Shown here: piece after piece, positions 41,097 through 50,495 of the stretch
Layout of the letters: the number at the start of each line of letters is the position of its first letter
Numbering within the stretch: the stretch's first letter is position 1
Origin: Alistipes sp.
GTDB taxonomy: Bacteria; Bacteroidota; Bacteroidia; Bacteroidales; Rikenellaceae
Direction of reading: 5' to 3'
Assembly (NCBI GenBank): GCA_020026395.1
Contig: JAHHQM010000005.1
Coordinates: forward strand, 123,576 to 187,575
DNA: 64,000 nucleotides
Notes under the pieces: model-generated
The model's input: only the letters and a program-made list of their open reading frames with translations
What the model was told of the DNA's origin: nothing
Databases searched by the model: none
Position numbers and translations under genes: made by a program

Positions 41097-43130
41097 ATGA
41101 AAAAATTATTATTAATCGCAACCACAGTGTGTATGGCAGCCTGTCAGCCTACCAGCAAAAACACGGGTCTTACGCTGTCCAACCTGGACAAGACGTACAC
41201 CCCTCAGGAGAACTTCTATCAGTACGCCACGGGCGGCTGGCAAAAAAACAACCCCTTGAAACCCGAGTATTCGCGTTTCGGCTCGTTTGACGTGCTGGCA
41301 AACAACAACGAGAAACGCATCAACGAACTCTTCTCGGAGATGACCAAACAGCAGAACACTCCGGGCAGTGTCGAGCAGAAGATCGCCGACCTGTATAAGA
41401 TGGGTCTTGATTCGGTTCGTCTGAACAAGGAGGGTGCAGCCCCCATCAAGGCTGCCGTCGAGGAGATTCTCTCGATCAACGACCGCGCCGCTTTCTCGGA
41501 GAAGATCGCGCAGATGCACATGGGTTGTGCCAACCCGTTCTTCAACATGGGTGTCGATGCCGACATGAAGAACAGCTCGCTCAACGTGATGTACGCTTCG
41601 CAGTCGGGTCTGACGATGGGCGACCGCGACTACTACCTCGATCCGGCCAATGCGCAGATCCTCGAGGCTTACAAGGTATATCTGGACAAGATCTTCCGTC
41701 TGGCAGGTCTTCCCGAGGAGGAGATTTCGAAGGCCGTAGAGAGCGTTCTGGCCATCGAGACGAAACTGGCCGAGACCACCTGGTCGAACGTACAGCTGCG
41801 TAACACCGCCGCACGTTACAACCCGATGACGCGTGCCGAGTTCGAGAAGAACTATCCGGCCATCGATTGGGCAACTTATTATAAGGTGATGGGTATCGGC
41901 GAGTTCGATCACATCATCGTTATGACTCCTTCGGCTCTGGAGGGCGCCAATAAGGTATTGACCGAGGCTCCCGTGGAGCAGATCCGCTACTATCTGGCCG
42001 AGCAGTACATCAATGCCGCCGCAGGTTACCTGAGCGATGATTTCATCAACGCTTCGTTTGACTTCTACGGTCGCGCGATGTCGGGTGCACAGCAGCAGCA
42101 GCCCCGTTGGAAGCGTGCCATGCGCATTCCCAACAGCACGCTGGGTGAGGCTGTCGGCAAGATGTATGTCGAGAAGTACTTCCCCGAGGAGGACAAGGTT
42201 CGCATGGTCGAGCTGGTTCGCAACCTCCAGAAGTCGCTTTCGCAGCACATTGCCAACTTGGATTGGATGACCGACGCCACGAAGGCCAAGGCACAGGAGA
42301 AACTCGCCGCATTCCGCATCAAGGTCGGTTACCCCGACACATGGAAGGAGTACAAGGGTCTTGAGATCGATCCCGAGAAATCGTACTGGGAGAACATCAT
42401 GGCCGCCAATCGCTGGTACACAGCCGACAACATCAAGGATCTGGGTACCGAGGTCGACAAGGACGAGTGGCAGATGACGCCGCAGACCGTAAATGCCTAC
42501 TACAACCCCGGCACGAACGAGATCTGCTTCCCGGCAGCCATTCTCCAGCCCCCGTTCTACAATCCCGAGGCTGACGATGCCGTAAACTACGGTGCAATCG
42601 GCGTGGTAATCGGTCACGAGATGACCCACGGATTTGACGATCAGGGTCGTAACTTCGACAAGGACGGCAACATGAACAACTGGTGGTCGGATGTGGATGC
42701 CGAGGCATTCATGAAGAAGGCCGAGATTCTGGTTAACCAGTTCAACCAGTTGGAGGTTCTGCCCGCCAAGGACGGCAAACCCGCACTGATGGCCAACGGT
42801 AAACTCTGCCTGGGTGAGAATATCGCCGATCAGGGTGGTTTAAACGTGGCTTACACCGCATTCCACAATACCCTTGCGGAGGGTCAGACCGATCCCATGA
42901 CCGACGGTTTCTCGTTCGATCAGCGTTTCTACCTGGCTTACGCAACCCTCTGGGGACAGAACATCCGCGACGAGGAGATCGCCCGTCTGACCAAGTTGGA
43001 CGTTCACTCGCTGGGCAAATGGCGTGTAAACGCATCGCTGCGTAACCTCCAGCCCTTCTACGATGCCTTCAACATCCAGGAGGGTGATGCGATGTTCATG
43101 CCCGAATCGGAGCGTGTCATCATCTGGTAA
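41097..43130 (+). CDS. M13-family metallopeptidase (PepO/neprilysin-like) lipoprotein
   Basis: 677 residues with a lipoprotein signal (TTVCMAAC, lipid Cys at about residue 16). The M13 catalytic part is complete: zinc motif HEMTH at 507-511, third ligand Glu574 in GENIADQGGLN, and the substrate-binding NAYYNPGTNEICFPAAIL. The N-terminal helical lid begins TYTPQENFYQYATGGWQ. M13 enzymes cut peptides of limited size on the cell surface or in the periplasm. With the two S46 peptidases it fits a peptide-feeding lifestyle. The gene is monocistronic. Confidence 0.93.
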   Translation: MKKLLLIATTVCMAACQPTSKNTGLTLSNLDKTYTPQENFYQYATGGWQKNNPLKPEYSRFGSFDVLANNNEKRINELFSEMTKQQNTPGSVEQKIADLYKMGLDSVRLNKEGAAPIKAAVEEILSINDRAAFSEKIAQMHMGCANPFFNMGVDADMKNSSLNVMYASQSGLTMGDRDYYLDPANAQILEAYKVYLDKIFRLAGLPEEEISKAVESVLAIETKLAETTWSNVQLRNTAARYNPMTRAEFEKNYPAIDWATYYKVMGIGEFDHIIVMTPSALEGANKVLTEAPVEQIRYYLAEQYINAAAGYLSDDFINASFDFYGRAMSGAQQQQPRWKRAMRIPNSTLGEAVGKMYVEKYFPEEDKVRMVELVRNLQKSLSQHIANLDWMTDATKAKAQEKLAAFRIKVGYPDTWKEYKGLEIDPEKSYWENIMAANRWYTADNIKDLGTEVDKDEWQMTPQTVNAYYNPGTNEICFPAAILQPPFYNPEADDAVNYGAIGVVIGHEMTHGFDDQGRNFDKDGNMNNWWSDVDAEAFMKKAEILVNQFNQLEVLPAKDGKPALMANGKLCLGENIADQGGLNVAYTAFHNTLAEGQTDPMTDGFSFDQRFYLAYATLWGQNIRDEEIARLTKLDVHSLGKWRVNASLRNLQPFYDAFNIQEGDAMFMPESERVIIW

Positions 43131-43152
43131 TCTTGCTTTGGAAAGATACTTC

Positions 43153-43182
43153 GGGAATCTCCTTCGGGAGGTTCCCTTTTTT
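43153..43182 (+). terminator. Terminator after the M13 gene
   Basis: GGGAATCTCC and GGAGGTTCCC arms closed by a TTCG tetraloop, followed by six T. Confidence 0.95.
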
Positions 43183-43327
43183 ATGCCTTTCTTTAAAGGG
43201 ACGGGCGGGCGAAAGAGAATACCCACGACGCGGCAGGGCGACAAAGGAAAGGCGCAGAGAATAAGGCGTAAAGGATGAGGTACAGAAGGTAGACGGACTG
43301 TGGTGCACTCCCCCACCACCCCCACAA

Positions 43328-43363
43328 AAAAAGGACGGAAAACGCCGAGTTTCCCGTCCTTTT
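43328..43363 (-). terminator. Terminator after the patatin gene
   Basis: AAAAGGACGG and CCGTCCTTTT arms with inner AAAC/GTTT pairs. The minus strand is followed by a T run. The 43183-43327 stretch holds nothing recognisable. Confidence 0.8.
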
Positions 43364-43381
43364 ATTTATGCTTGGAGTCTG

Positions 43382-45700
43382 TTAATAGAACGTCCCCTTG
43401 GGCGCAAAGATGGCGTATCCGAGCGTGAGGGTCAGATACATGTTACGCCACGATTTGAAGTCGTATTTGGTCAGGCTCAACGACACGGGACCCACGGGCG
43501 TGTGATAAACCAGCGACATATCGGCAATGTAATGCAGACGTTCGCGCTCGCCTTCCAACTCCCGAATATCGGGTACGTGGGTACGACGGTTGCGCCACAT
43601 GGTGTAGATGCTCGTGCGCAGGAACAAATTCTCCGTAAAATTGAAGGTCGGCATGATACCGCCCGCCAGGAATCGTTTGCCGTGGAACGTCGGCATGTAG
43701 ATCATGTTCGAGTGGGGAATCGGCGCAAAGACCGGAAGCGACATCAGCGTGGCGCGGTTGCGGGCGAAATCGGGATGATTCGTCAGGACGGCATCGACGT
43801 ACAAACCCACCGAGAACCACCCTTTTCGGGCAAAATCAATGTACTTTTCCCACTTGAACCGTCCGCCGAACCATTGACGGCGATCCTCCGACACGAAACG
43901 GTCGGTGTCCATCGGGTCGAGTTTCTCGTGCCCCGTCACAAAGATCGACGAAAGCTCCAGATCCGAGCCGTGACGCGGGAAGACGAAGCGGTCGAGCGTA
44001 CTGCGACGCGCCTCGAGTTTGAGGCCGAAGTACGAGAAACGCGAATGGTCGAAATCATCCTGCACGCCGTTCAGCGCCTGATAACGCAGGTTCTGCCGGC
44101 CGACATTGGCACGCAGCGAAAACATTCCGCGCAGATTCATCGGCATGCCGAATCCGAACGATCCGAAGTAGTCGTTTTCGCGCACTTTCTTGGCGTTGCT
44201 GATGTGGCTCAGACCGCCGAAATAGCCGTGATGGAGATTGCGCACGCCGAAATTGAACGAATAGTCGATGAACAACGGCTTCCACATGTAGAAGTCCGTG
44301 CGTCCGCCCACCGAACCCCACGTATGCAGCGGGCCCAGGAAAAATTCACCCCCGACCATCTGGGCGACACGCCCGATTTTCTGGTAGTTGATGCCGATGT
44401 AGGCCTGGTTGAAGGCCGTCGAGGAGATACATCCGCCGAGCGATAGTTTGAAGTTGGGTTTGGTGCGGAAATTGGCCGTGAAGGAGTAGCCGTCGGTCTC
44501 CTCATCATAACGCGCATGGGGGAAATCCATCGTGAAATCGCCCGAGGCCAGCACCTCGAAGAGTTTCCCGCGCAGCTCCTCGAACGACATCACGCGCTGA
44601 CGCCCCTTGATCTGACGATCGACATGCACGAAGTCGCGGATGTATTCCCGCTGGGGACGATTCATGCCTTCGAGGTGATAATCACAGAAATAGAGCGACG
44701 GACACTTCTTGCGGAACTCCTCCCGACGCGCCGTGAATTCGGCCGCCGTGAATCGGTGCGGCACCCGCTCAAGGATCTCGGGCATCTTCTTCATGGCATC
44801 CGTATAACCCGCATCCATAATCTCTTCGGCACGGTCGAAATCCAACATATTGACCTTCACGTCGCGCACGATCGTGATGCCCTTCTCCTCGGGAATGTCG
44901 TAATCCGTATCCTGCATCGCAAGGGCAAACGCCTGATCGAAGATATCGGTATTCTCGTCGGGCACGCTGTTTCCGCTCGTGCAGATGCTGCCCACGATAA
45001 ATTCGGGATTGAATTCCCGCTCAAGCGCCTTCCACGGGAAATTGTCGAACACGCCGCCGTCGTAAAGGATCATGTCGCCGCGCTTCATCGGCTTGTAAAC
45101 CAGCGGAATGGACATCGACGAGCGCACCGCCTCCGAGAGTTCGCCCTCACGCAGGACGACGGGTTTACGCTCCTTCATATCGCTCGCCACGCACAGAAAC
45201 GGCACCATCAGCTTGTCGAAATCCTCCCCCGAGGCGGCCGTGGCGGGGGCGAACAACCCCATCAGCGCCAGATCGACCTGCGTCGAGGAGATGAGGTTCG
45301 TGGGCATCAACAGCGATTTGGATTTACCCTTCTTGAAGTCAAGACGGATGTTCACCAATGCGGGCGCCTGCGCCACCTGACGATAAAACGCCATGTAGCG
45401 GTTCGGATCGATCGACCCGAATGCCCACTCGCGCACGGCACCCGACTGCACGATCTGACGCATCTCCGCGGGCGAATATCCCGCGGCATACATCGCCGCA
45501 ATAATCGAACCCATGGAGGTTCCGGCCACATAATCGATCGGGACGCCGCTCTCCTCGAGCGCCTCCAACACACCGATGTGATAAAGGCCTTTGGCACCGC
45601 CTCCACTCATCACCAAACCGATGCCCGACGGCTGTTTTTGCGCCGAAGCTGAAATGGTGAACACCAAAGCGATGAGAAATGAAAGGGTTTTACGCAACAT
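43382..45700 (-). CDS. Patatin-like phospholipase with C-terminal outer-membrane barrel
   Basis: 772 residues with a signal peptide (MLRKTLSFLIALVFTISASA). The patatin domain (about 25-330) has the oxyanion motif SGGGAKG (32-38), nucleophile Ser62 in GTSMG and Asp214 in YDGGVFDN. A POTRA-like segment and a beta-barrel rich in alternating aromatic strands follow (about 400-772), ending in TLGYAIFAPKGTFY with a terminal aromatic residue. This layout is that of PlpD-like type Vd secreted phospholipases and is common in Bacteroidota. It probably acts on phospholipids at the outer membrane. The terminal Tyr fits a barrel signal. Confidence 0.9.
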   Translation of the reverse strand: MLRKTLSFLIALVFTISASAQKQPSGIGLVMSGGGAKGLYHIGVLEALEESGVPIDYVAGTSMGSIIAAMYAAGYSPAEMRQIVQSGAVREWAFGSIDPNRYMAFYRQVAQAPALVNIRLDFKKGKSKSLLMPTNLISSTQVDLALMGLFAPATAASGEDFDKLMVPFLCVASDMKERKPVVLREGELSEAVRSSMSIPLVYKPMKRGDMILYDGGVFDNFPWKALEREFNPEFIVGSICTSGNSVPDENTDIFDQAFALAMQDTDYDIPEEKGITIVRDVKVNMLDFDRAEEIMDAGYTDAMKKMPEILERVPHRFTAAEFTARREEFRKKCPSLYFCDYHLEGMNRPQREYIRDFVHVDRQIKGRQRVMSFEELRGKLFEVLASGDFTMDFPHARYDEETDGYSFTANFRTKPNFKLSLGGCISSTAFNQAYIGINYQKIGRVAQMVGGEFFLGPLHTWGSVGGRTDFYMWKPLFIDYSFNFGVRNLHHGYFGGLSHISNAKKVRENDYFGSFGFGMPMNLRGMFSLRANVGRQNLRYQALNGVQDDFDHSRFSYFGLKLEARRSTLDRFVFPRHGSDLELSSIFVTGHEKLDPMDTDRFVSEDRRQWFGGRFKWEKYIDFARKGWFSVGLYVDAVLTNHPDFARNRATLMSLPVFAPIPHSNMIYMPTFHGKRFLAGGIMPTFNFTENLFLRTSIYTMWRNRRTHVPDIRELEGERERLHYIADMSLVYHTPVGPVSLSLTKYDFKSWRNMYLTLTLGYAIFAPKGTFY

Positions 45701-45715
45701 GTCTCAAATTTTTTA

Positions 45716-45723
45716 TAACTTTG
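45716..45723 (+). promoter_or_regulatory. TAnnTTTG -7 box for pheS
   Basis: TAACTTTG lies 80 bases before the pheS start, in the divergent space with the patatin gene. Confidence 0.6.
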
Positions 45724-45802
45724 CGTATTAATATACGTTATAACAGGTGCGCCCTGCACACAATAGGTTCAAAAGTATAGAAAAAGGATAAACAAACAAA
45801 AT

Positions 45803-46828
45803 ATGACAGACAAAATTAACGAACTTCTCAAACGAGTCGAGGAGTTTCAACCCCAAACAGCGGCCGACGTCGAGGAGTTCCGCATCAAAATACTCGGCAA
45901 AAAAGGCGAACTCACGGCCTTGATGGATGAGTTCAAAACCGTTCCCGCAGAGCAGAAACGCGAATTGGGACAGTTAATCAATCGTCTGAAAACAACCGCC
46001 ACGGAGCGCATCAACACCCTCCGCGAGCAGATGCAGGACGCCGCAGCCGACGCCAAATCGGCCGTAGGCGACATGACCCGTCCCGGTACGGCCGAGACGC
46101 TCGGTTCGCGCCACCCCATTTCGCGTGTGAAGAACGAGATCGTCGAGGTCTTCTCGCGTCTGGGTTACACCGTGGCCGACGGCCCCGAAATCGAGGATGA
46201 CCACCACGTGTTCGGTGCACTGAACTTCCCGCCCGAGCACCCCGCACGCGACATGCAGGATACGTTCTTCATCGAGAAACACCCCGACATCCTGCTCCGT
46301 ACGCACACCTCGTCAATCCAGGTACGCACGATGGAGCACCAGAAACCGCCCATCCGCGTGATCTGCCCGGGACGCGTGTTCCGTAACGAGGCCATATCCT
46401 ACCGTGCGCACTGCATCTTCCACCAGATCGAGGGTCTGTACATCGACGAGGGCGTGTCGTTTGCCGACATGAAACAGTCGTTGCTGTACTTCGCCAAGGA
46501 GATCTTCGGCGAGGATACCGCCATCCGTATGCGTCCGTCGTACTTTCCCTTCACGGAGCCTTCGGCCGAGGTCGATGTGTCGTGTAACCTTTGCGGCGGC
46601 AAGGGTTGCCCCGTCTGCAAGGGTACGGGCTGGCTGGAGATCATGGGATGCGGTATGGTCGATCCCAACGTGCTCCGTCTGAACGGCATTGACCCCAAAA
46701 AATATTCGGGATTCGCATTCGGCATGGGTATTGAACGTATCGCCATGTTGAAATACGGCGTGAAGGATCTGCGTCTGTACTTCGAGAACGACGTACGCTT
46801 CCTCCACCAGTTCGACACCGATCTGTAA
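45803..46828 (+). CDS. pheS: Phenylalanine--tRNA ligase alpha subunit
   Basis: 341 residues. An N-terminal coiled coil binds tRNA (1-85), followed by the class II core with GSRHPISRVKNEI, RTHTSSIQVRTM, HQIEGLYIDEGVSFADMK, YFPFTEPSAEVDV and FGMGIERIAML. An insertion with four Cys (CNLCGGKGCPVC) forms a probable zinc knuckle, seen in many Bacteroidales PheS. It charges tRNA-Phe together with PheT. pheT is not adjacent, as is usual in this phylum. The gene is single, with its own terminator. Confidence 0.98.
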   Translation: MTDKINELLKRVEEFQPQTAADVEEFRIKILGKKGELTALMDEFKTVPAEQKRELGQLINRLKTTATERINTLREQMQDAAADAKSAVGDMTRPGTAETLGSRHPISRVKNEIVEVFSRLGYTVADGPEIEDDHHVFGALNFPPEHPARDMQDTFFIEKHPDILLRTHTSSIQVRTMEHQKPPIRVICPGRVFRNEAISYRAHCIFHQIEGLYIDEGVSFADMKQSLLYFAKEIFGEDTAIRMRPSYFPFTEPSAEVDVSCNLCGGKGCPVCKGTGWLEIMGCGMVDPNVLRLNGIDPKKYSGFAFGMGIERIAMLKYGVKDLRLYFENDVRFLHQFDTDL

Positions 46829-46850
46829 ATCGAATAAAAAACACCTTCGG

Positions 46851-46885
46851 GAAAAGTCCTCCCCCCTTGCGGAGGAGGACTTTTC
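46851..46885 (+). terminator. Terminator after pheS
   Basis: GAAAAGTCCTCC and GGAGGACTTTTC arms, loop of about 11 bases, with a short T tail. Confidence 0.8.
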
Positions 46886-46907
46886 TTCACAATAAAACCT
46901 TCGCAAG

Positions 46908-48692
46908 ATGAAACGGATTTTGATTTTCTGCACCCTGCTGCTGCTTTTCTCCACCGCACTGGTCGAGGGACGGGGCAGGTATGCCCGTCTTTCGGAGTCC
47001 GATTCGCTGCACCTTACGAAGAGCGATACCCTCTCGCCGCTGTGGCTCTTCACGGAAGGCATCAAACAAAATGCCATCCATGGCGACACGGCACGCGCCC
47101 GCCACTATTTCCGACGCACGCTGGAGGCCGATTCGACCTTTGCGCCCGCCTATTTCCAGTTGTTCGTCTACGGCATGTACTCCACGCCCGAGGAGGGTGT
47201 CCGCCTGGCCGAGCGCGCCTGGCGGCTCGATACGCTCAACAACTGGTATCTGCGCTACTACGGTCAGTCGCTGATCCTCGCCCGACGCTATAAGGAGGCA
47301 CTCCACACCTACGAACGCCTCGTGAAGGCCGAGCCCGACGATCCCGACCACTACCGTATTCTGGCGGCACTCTACGAGGAGGACAACAACCCCTACATCG
47401 CCCTCACGACCCTCGATTCGGCCGAGTTGCGTTGCGGGCGAATCCCCTACCTGAGCATGATCAAACGCCGCCTGCTGATCGCCACCAATCAGGTGGACAA
47501 GGCGGTGAGCGAGCAGGAGGCACTGGTCGAAAGCGACCCCTACAACCAGCAGAACCACATCGAGCTGGGCAATCTCTACGGCCTTGCGGGTCGCGATTCG
47601 CTGGCCAAGAAGGAGTTCGAGCACGCCATCCGCATGGATTCGACCAACATCGAGTGCCACCTTTCGCTCGCGTCGCTTTACAACGACCGTCAGGACTACC
47701 GCGCCTTTCTGAAGACCTTCAAACGGATGTTCGCCATCCGCGAGATTCCGCTCGACAAGAAACTCGAGCACATCGAGCGACTGACGTCCGATATGCGTTT
47801 CTACGGCAGTTACTACCTCGAAATCCGCGATCTGATGAACACGCTGGCCATCCTCTACCCGCAGGACAAACGCGTGGTGGATCTCTATGCGGGGCATCTG
47901 ATTGCCGCGGGCGAAGTGCAGACGGCACTCGACCTTTACAAGGCACACCTCGGCGACGAGCCCGTCCAGAAAGACTATTACCTCTCGACAATCGACATCG
48001 AACTCTACCTCGGACGCATCGATTCGGCACGCCTCTACACCCGACGCGCCATGACACTTTTCCCGAAGGATCTGAACCTCCACCTGATTCGGGGCAACGT
48101 GCAGTATCAGGCCGAGGAGTACGACCAGGCACTGAAAACCTATCGTCAGGCCTTGAAATACGCTCCGACCGATTCGGTGCGCAGCTCCGTGTGGTGCATC
48201 GTGGGCGACACCTACCACCAGATGGCACTCAAACGCGGAAGCGCCCAGAAACCCGACCGCAAACTCATGCAGGCCTGCTACAAAGCCTACAACCGCAGTT
48301 TGAAATACGACCCCGACAACATCGTGGTGATGAACAACTACGCCTACTTCCTTTCGGTCGAGGAGATCGAGCTGGAACGCGCCCTGTCGTTATCCGAACG
48401 GGTCATCGCGGCCGAACCCGACAATGCGACCTATCTGGACACCTACGCGTGGATCCTCTACAAGATGGGGCGCTACGCCGAGGCCAAGACGGCCATGCGT
48501 CAGGCCATTGCCCGCGACGGACGCATGAGTGCGGATCTGATGGTTCACTACGGCGACATACTCTTCAAGCTCAAGGAGTATTTCCTTGCGACAAACTACT
48601 GGCGCAAGGCTTTGGAGCGCGATTACGATGCCGCCGAGATCGCCCGCCGCATGGAAATGCTAAGAATCGAAAAGGAAAAGTCCCATGAATGA
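46908..48692 (+). CDS. Tetratricopeptide-repeat protein, exported
   Basis: 594 residues with a signal peptide (ILIFCTLLLLFSTALVEG). At least nine TPR-like helical pairs are visible, for example ALHTYERLVKAEPDDPDHYRIL, LAKKEFEHAIRMDSTNIECHL (in part), ALKTYRQALKYAPTD and ALSLSERVIAAEPDNATYLDT. TPR proteins of this kind are periplasmic or outer-membrane scaffolds in Bacteroidota. It overlaps the EnvC-like gene by 8 bases, so the pair is translationally coupled; a role in cell-wall or division complexes is an inference from this pairing. Confidence 0.85.
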   Translation: MKRILIFCTLLLLFSTALVEGRGRYARLSESDSLHLTKSDTLSPLWLFTEGIKQNAIHGDTARARHYFRRTLEADSTFAPAYFQLFVYGMYSTPEEGVRLAERAWRLDTLNNWYLRYYGQSLILARRYKEALHTYERLVKAEPDDPDHYRILAALYEEDNNPYIALTTLDSAELRCGRIPYLSMIKRRLLIATNQVDKAVSEQEALVESDPYNQQNHIELGNLYGLAGRDSLAKKEFEHAIRMDSTNIECHLSLASLYNDRQDYRAFLKTFKRMFAIREIPLDKKLEHIERLTSDMRFYGSYYLEIRDLMNTLAILYPQDKRVVDLYAGHLIAAGEVQTALDLYKAHLGDEPVQKDYYLSTIDIELYLGRIDSARLYTRRAMTLFPKDLNLHLIRGNVQYQAEEYDQALKTYRQALKYAPTDSVRSSVWCIVGDTYHQMALKRGSAQKPDRKLMQACYKAYNRSLKYDPDNIVVMNNYAYFLSVEEIELERALSLSERVIAAEPDNATYLDTYAWILYKMGRYAEAKTAMRQAIARDGRMSADLMVHYGDILFKLKEYFLATNYWRKALERDYDAAEIARRMEMLRIEKEKSHE

Positions 48693-49815
48693 GTTCAAAC
48701 ACACGCTGATCACCCTGTTGCTGCTCGTGGCATGCTGCACGACGGCTTTGGCGCAGAATGCCGAACAGCTCAAACGCCAGAAGGAGAAAATCGAACGCCT
48801 CGAGCGGGAGATTGCCCGCGAGGAGGCCAACATCCAGAAACTCCGCAAGAGCAAATCCTCCGCCAAGGAGTGCATCCGCCGTGTTGCCCGGCAGATTTCG
48901 AACCGTAACCGACTGATCGAAGAAACGGAGAAGGAGCGCGACATGCTCGCGTCCGACATCCGCAAGGCCGATGAGACGATGGGCAAATTGAGCACATCGC
49001 TGGAGGCCAACCGCCGTCAATATGCCGTCATGGTGCGCGAGGCCTACCGCAACTACCAGCACAACAACTTCCTGACCTATCTTTTTGCGTCGAAGGACTT
49101 CGAGCAGATGGCGCGTAAGCTGACCATCCTGCGCGAGATGAGTGCCGCCCGCCGCAACAAGATGGAGGAGATCAATACCGAGAACGCCGAACTCAAGAAA
49201 CAACTCGAACTGCTCACCGAGCGTAAGGCATCGTTGGACAAGGTGTCCGAAAAACTGACGGGCGAGCGCCAGAAACTCCAGCGCGAGATCAACTCCGCCC
49301 GCGCCTCCATCCAGAAACTCTCCACGAGCGAACGCCGTGCCCTGAGCCGCAAAAATTCGCGCGAGCAGGAACTCAATTCGGCCATTGCCGAGATGCGCCG
49401 CCTGACGAAGGGCAACAAGGAGGGTGCTTCGTTCTCGCGCAAGACGACGGGTCTGAAGCTTCCCGTCGTGGGCGGTAACGTCAAACGCTACATGGGCAAC
49501 ATGGCCGAGATCACGGGTGCGAAGGGCGCGAAGGTCATCACGATCTACACGGGTAAGGTGGTCGATATCCGCCGCAACCGCATCAACAACCATTTCGATG
49601 TGTATGTGGCTCACGGTGAGTACATTTCGACCTATGCCAACCTCTCGTCGGTATGCGTCGAGAAGGGTGCGAAGGTCGAACGCAACCAGCAGATCGGCAC
49701 CATCGGATCGTCGCTCGACATCTCGACAATGAACCTCGACTACCGCATCATCTTCGGCATCTATCCGCCGAGCGAATCGACCCAGATGAATGCCCGCGAC
49801 TGCTTCCGGAAATAA
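48685..49815 (+). CDS. EnvC-like murein hydrolase activator (degenerate M23/LytM)
   Basis: 376 residues: signal peptide (LLLLVACCTTALA), long coiled coil (about 24-255) and a C-terminal LytM domain (about 270-376). The domain lacks the peptidase M23 zinc ligands: the HxxxD and HxH positions read KRYMGN and NLDYRI, so it should not cut peptidoglycan itself. EnvC/NlpD-type proteins with such dead domains activate amidases at the division site. The TPR gene upstream is the likely partner. A TLPVVGG-type beta strand opens the domain (KLPVVGGNVKRYMG). Confidence 0.85.
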   Translation: MNEFKHTLITLLLLVACCTTALAQNAEQLKRQKEKIERLEREIAREEANIQKLRKSKSSAKECIRRVARQISNRNRLIEETEKERDMLASDIRKADETMGKLSTSLEANRRQYAVMVREAYRNYQHNNFLTYLFASKDFEQMARKLTILREMSAARRNKMEEINTENAELKKQLELLTERKASLDKVSEKLTGERQKLQREINSARASIQKLSTSERRALSRKNSREQELNSAIAEMRRLTKGNKEGASFSRKTTGLKLPVVGGNVKRYMGNMAEITGAKGAKVITIYTGKVVDIRRNRINNHFDVYVAHGEYISTYANLSSVCVEKGAKVERNQQIGTIGSSLDISTMNLDYRIIFGIYPPSESTQMNARDCFRK

Positions 49816-49875
49816 CGACACGCGCGCGTCGGCATAAAAACGACGATTTTCAACCGCGTTCTCAACATATTTTCG

Positions 49876-49883
49876 TACTTTTG
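49876..49883 (+). promoter_or_regulatory. TAnnTTTG -7 box for ybeY
   Basis: TACTTTTG lies 53 bases before the start at 49936. No clear -33 element. Confidence 0.55.
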
Positions 49884-49935
49884 CACCAAACGCGAACGGG
49901 GCAATCACGCCCCCGCGGAACTTACGTAAATTCCT

Positions 49936-50382
49936 ATGGTAAGGTACTATAACGACGACTGCACCTACCGCCTGCCCGAAAAACGACGCACGGCGGAATG
50001 GCTCAAACAAGTGGCCGAGGCGGAGGGTTACACGCTGGGCGATGTGACCTACGTATTCTGCTCGGCACAGAAACTCCTGGAGATGAACCGCCAATTCCTC
50101 CATCACGACTACTTCACCGACGTCATCACGTTCGACTATTCCGACCGCAAGGGCACGAAAATCGTCGAGGGTGAGGTGTTCATCGACGTGGAGACCGTGG
50201 CGGACAATGCCCGTATCTACGGTTTCACGAAACTTCAGGAGATGCGCCGCGTGGTGGTTCACGGCGTGCTGCACCTCTGCGGTCAGAACGACAAAACCCC
50301 CCGCACCAACAAACAGATGCACCGCAAGGAGGACAAATACCTCCGTTTCTGGAAAAGCGAACCCATGGAGTATCTCCGTTAG
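49936..50382 (+). CDS. ybeY: rRNA maturation endoribonuclease YbeY
   Basis: 148 residues, usual length. The zinc motif is complete: VVVHGVLHLCGQND with two His, then a third His in QMHRKED. The preceding FTDVITFDY and GEVFIDVETV strands are typical. YbeY processes the 3' end of 16S rRNA and takes part in ribosome quality control. It precedes mnmG by 113 bases; that gene has its own promoter box. Confidence 0.96.
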   Translation: MVRYYNDDCTYRLPEKRRTAEWLKQVAEAEGYTLGDVTYVFCSAQKLLEMNRQFLHHDYFTDVITFDYSDRKGTKIVEGEVFIDVETVADNARIYGFTKLQEMRRVVVHGVLHLCGQNDKTPRTNKQMHRKEDKYLRFWKSEPMEYLR

Positions 50383-50474
50383 GGGTTTTCGCTTCTGCCG
50401 CAAGGCAAAAATACCGCTCCGTACGAAAGAAACCGAAAGGCCATGCGCCCCGAGGCTTTTCTTCCGCCGGGCAT

Positions 50475-50482
50475 TATGTTTG
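50475..50482 (+). promoter_or_regulatory. TAnnTTTG -7 box for mnmG
   Basis: TATGTTTG ends 13 bases before the mnmG ATG, implying a leader of only a few bases. Confidence 0.5.
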
Positions 50483-50495
50483 AACATCCGACAAC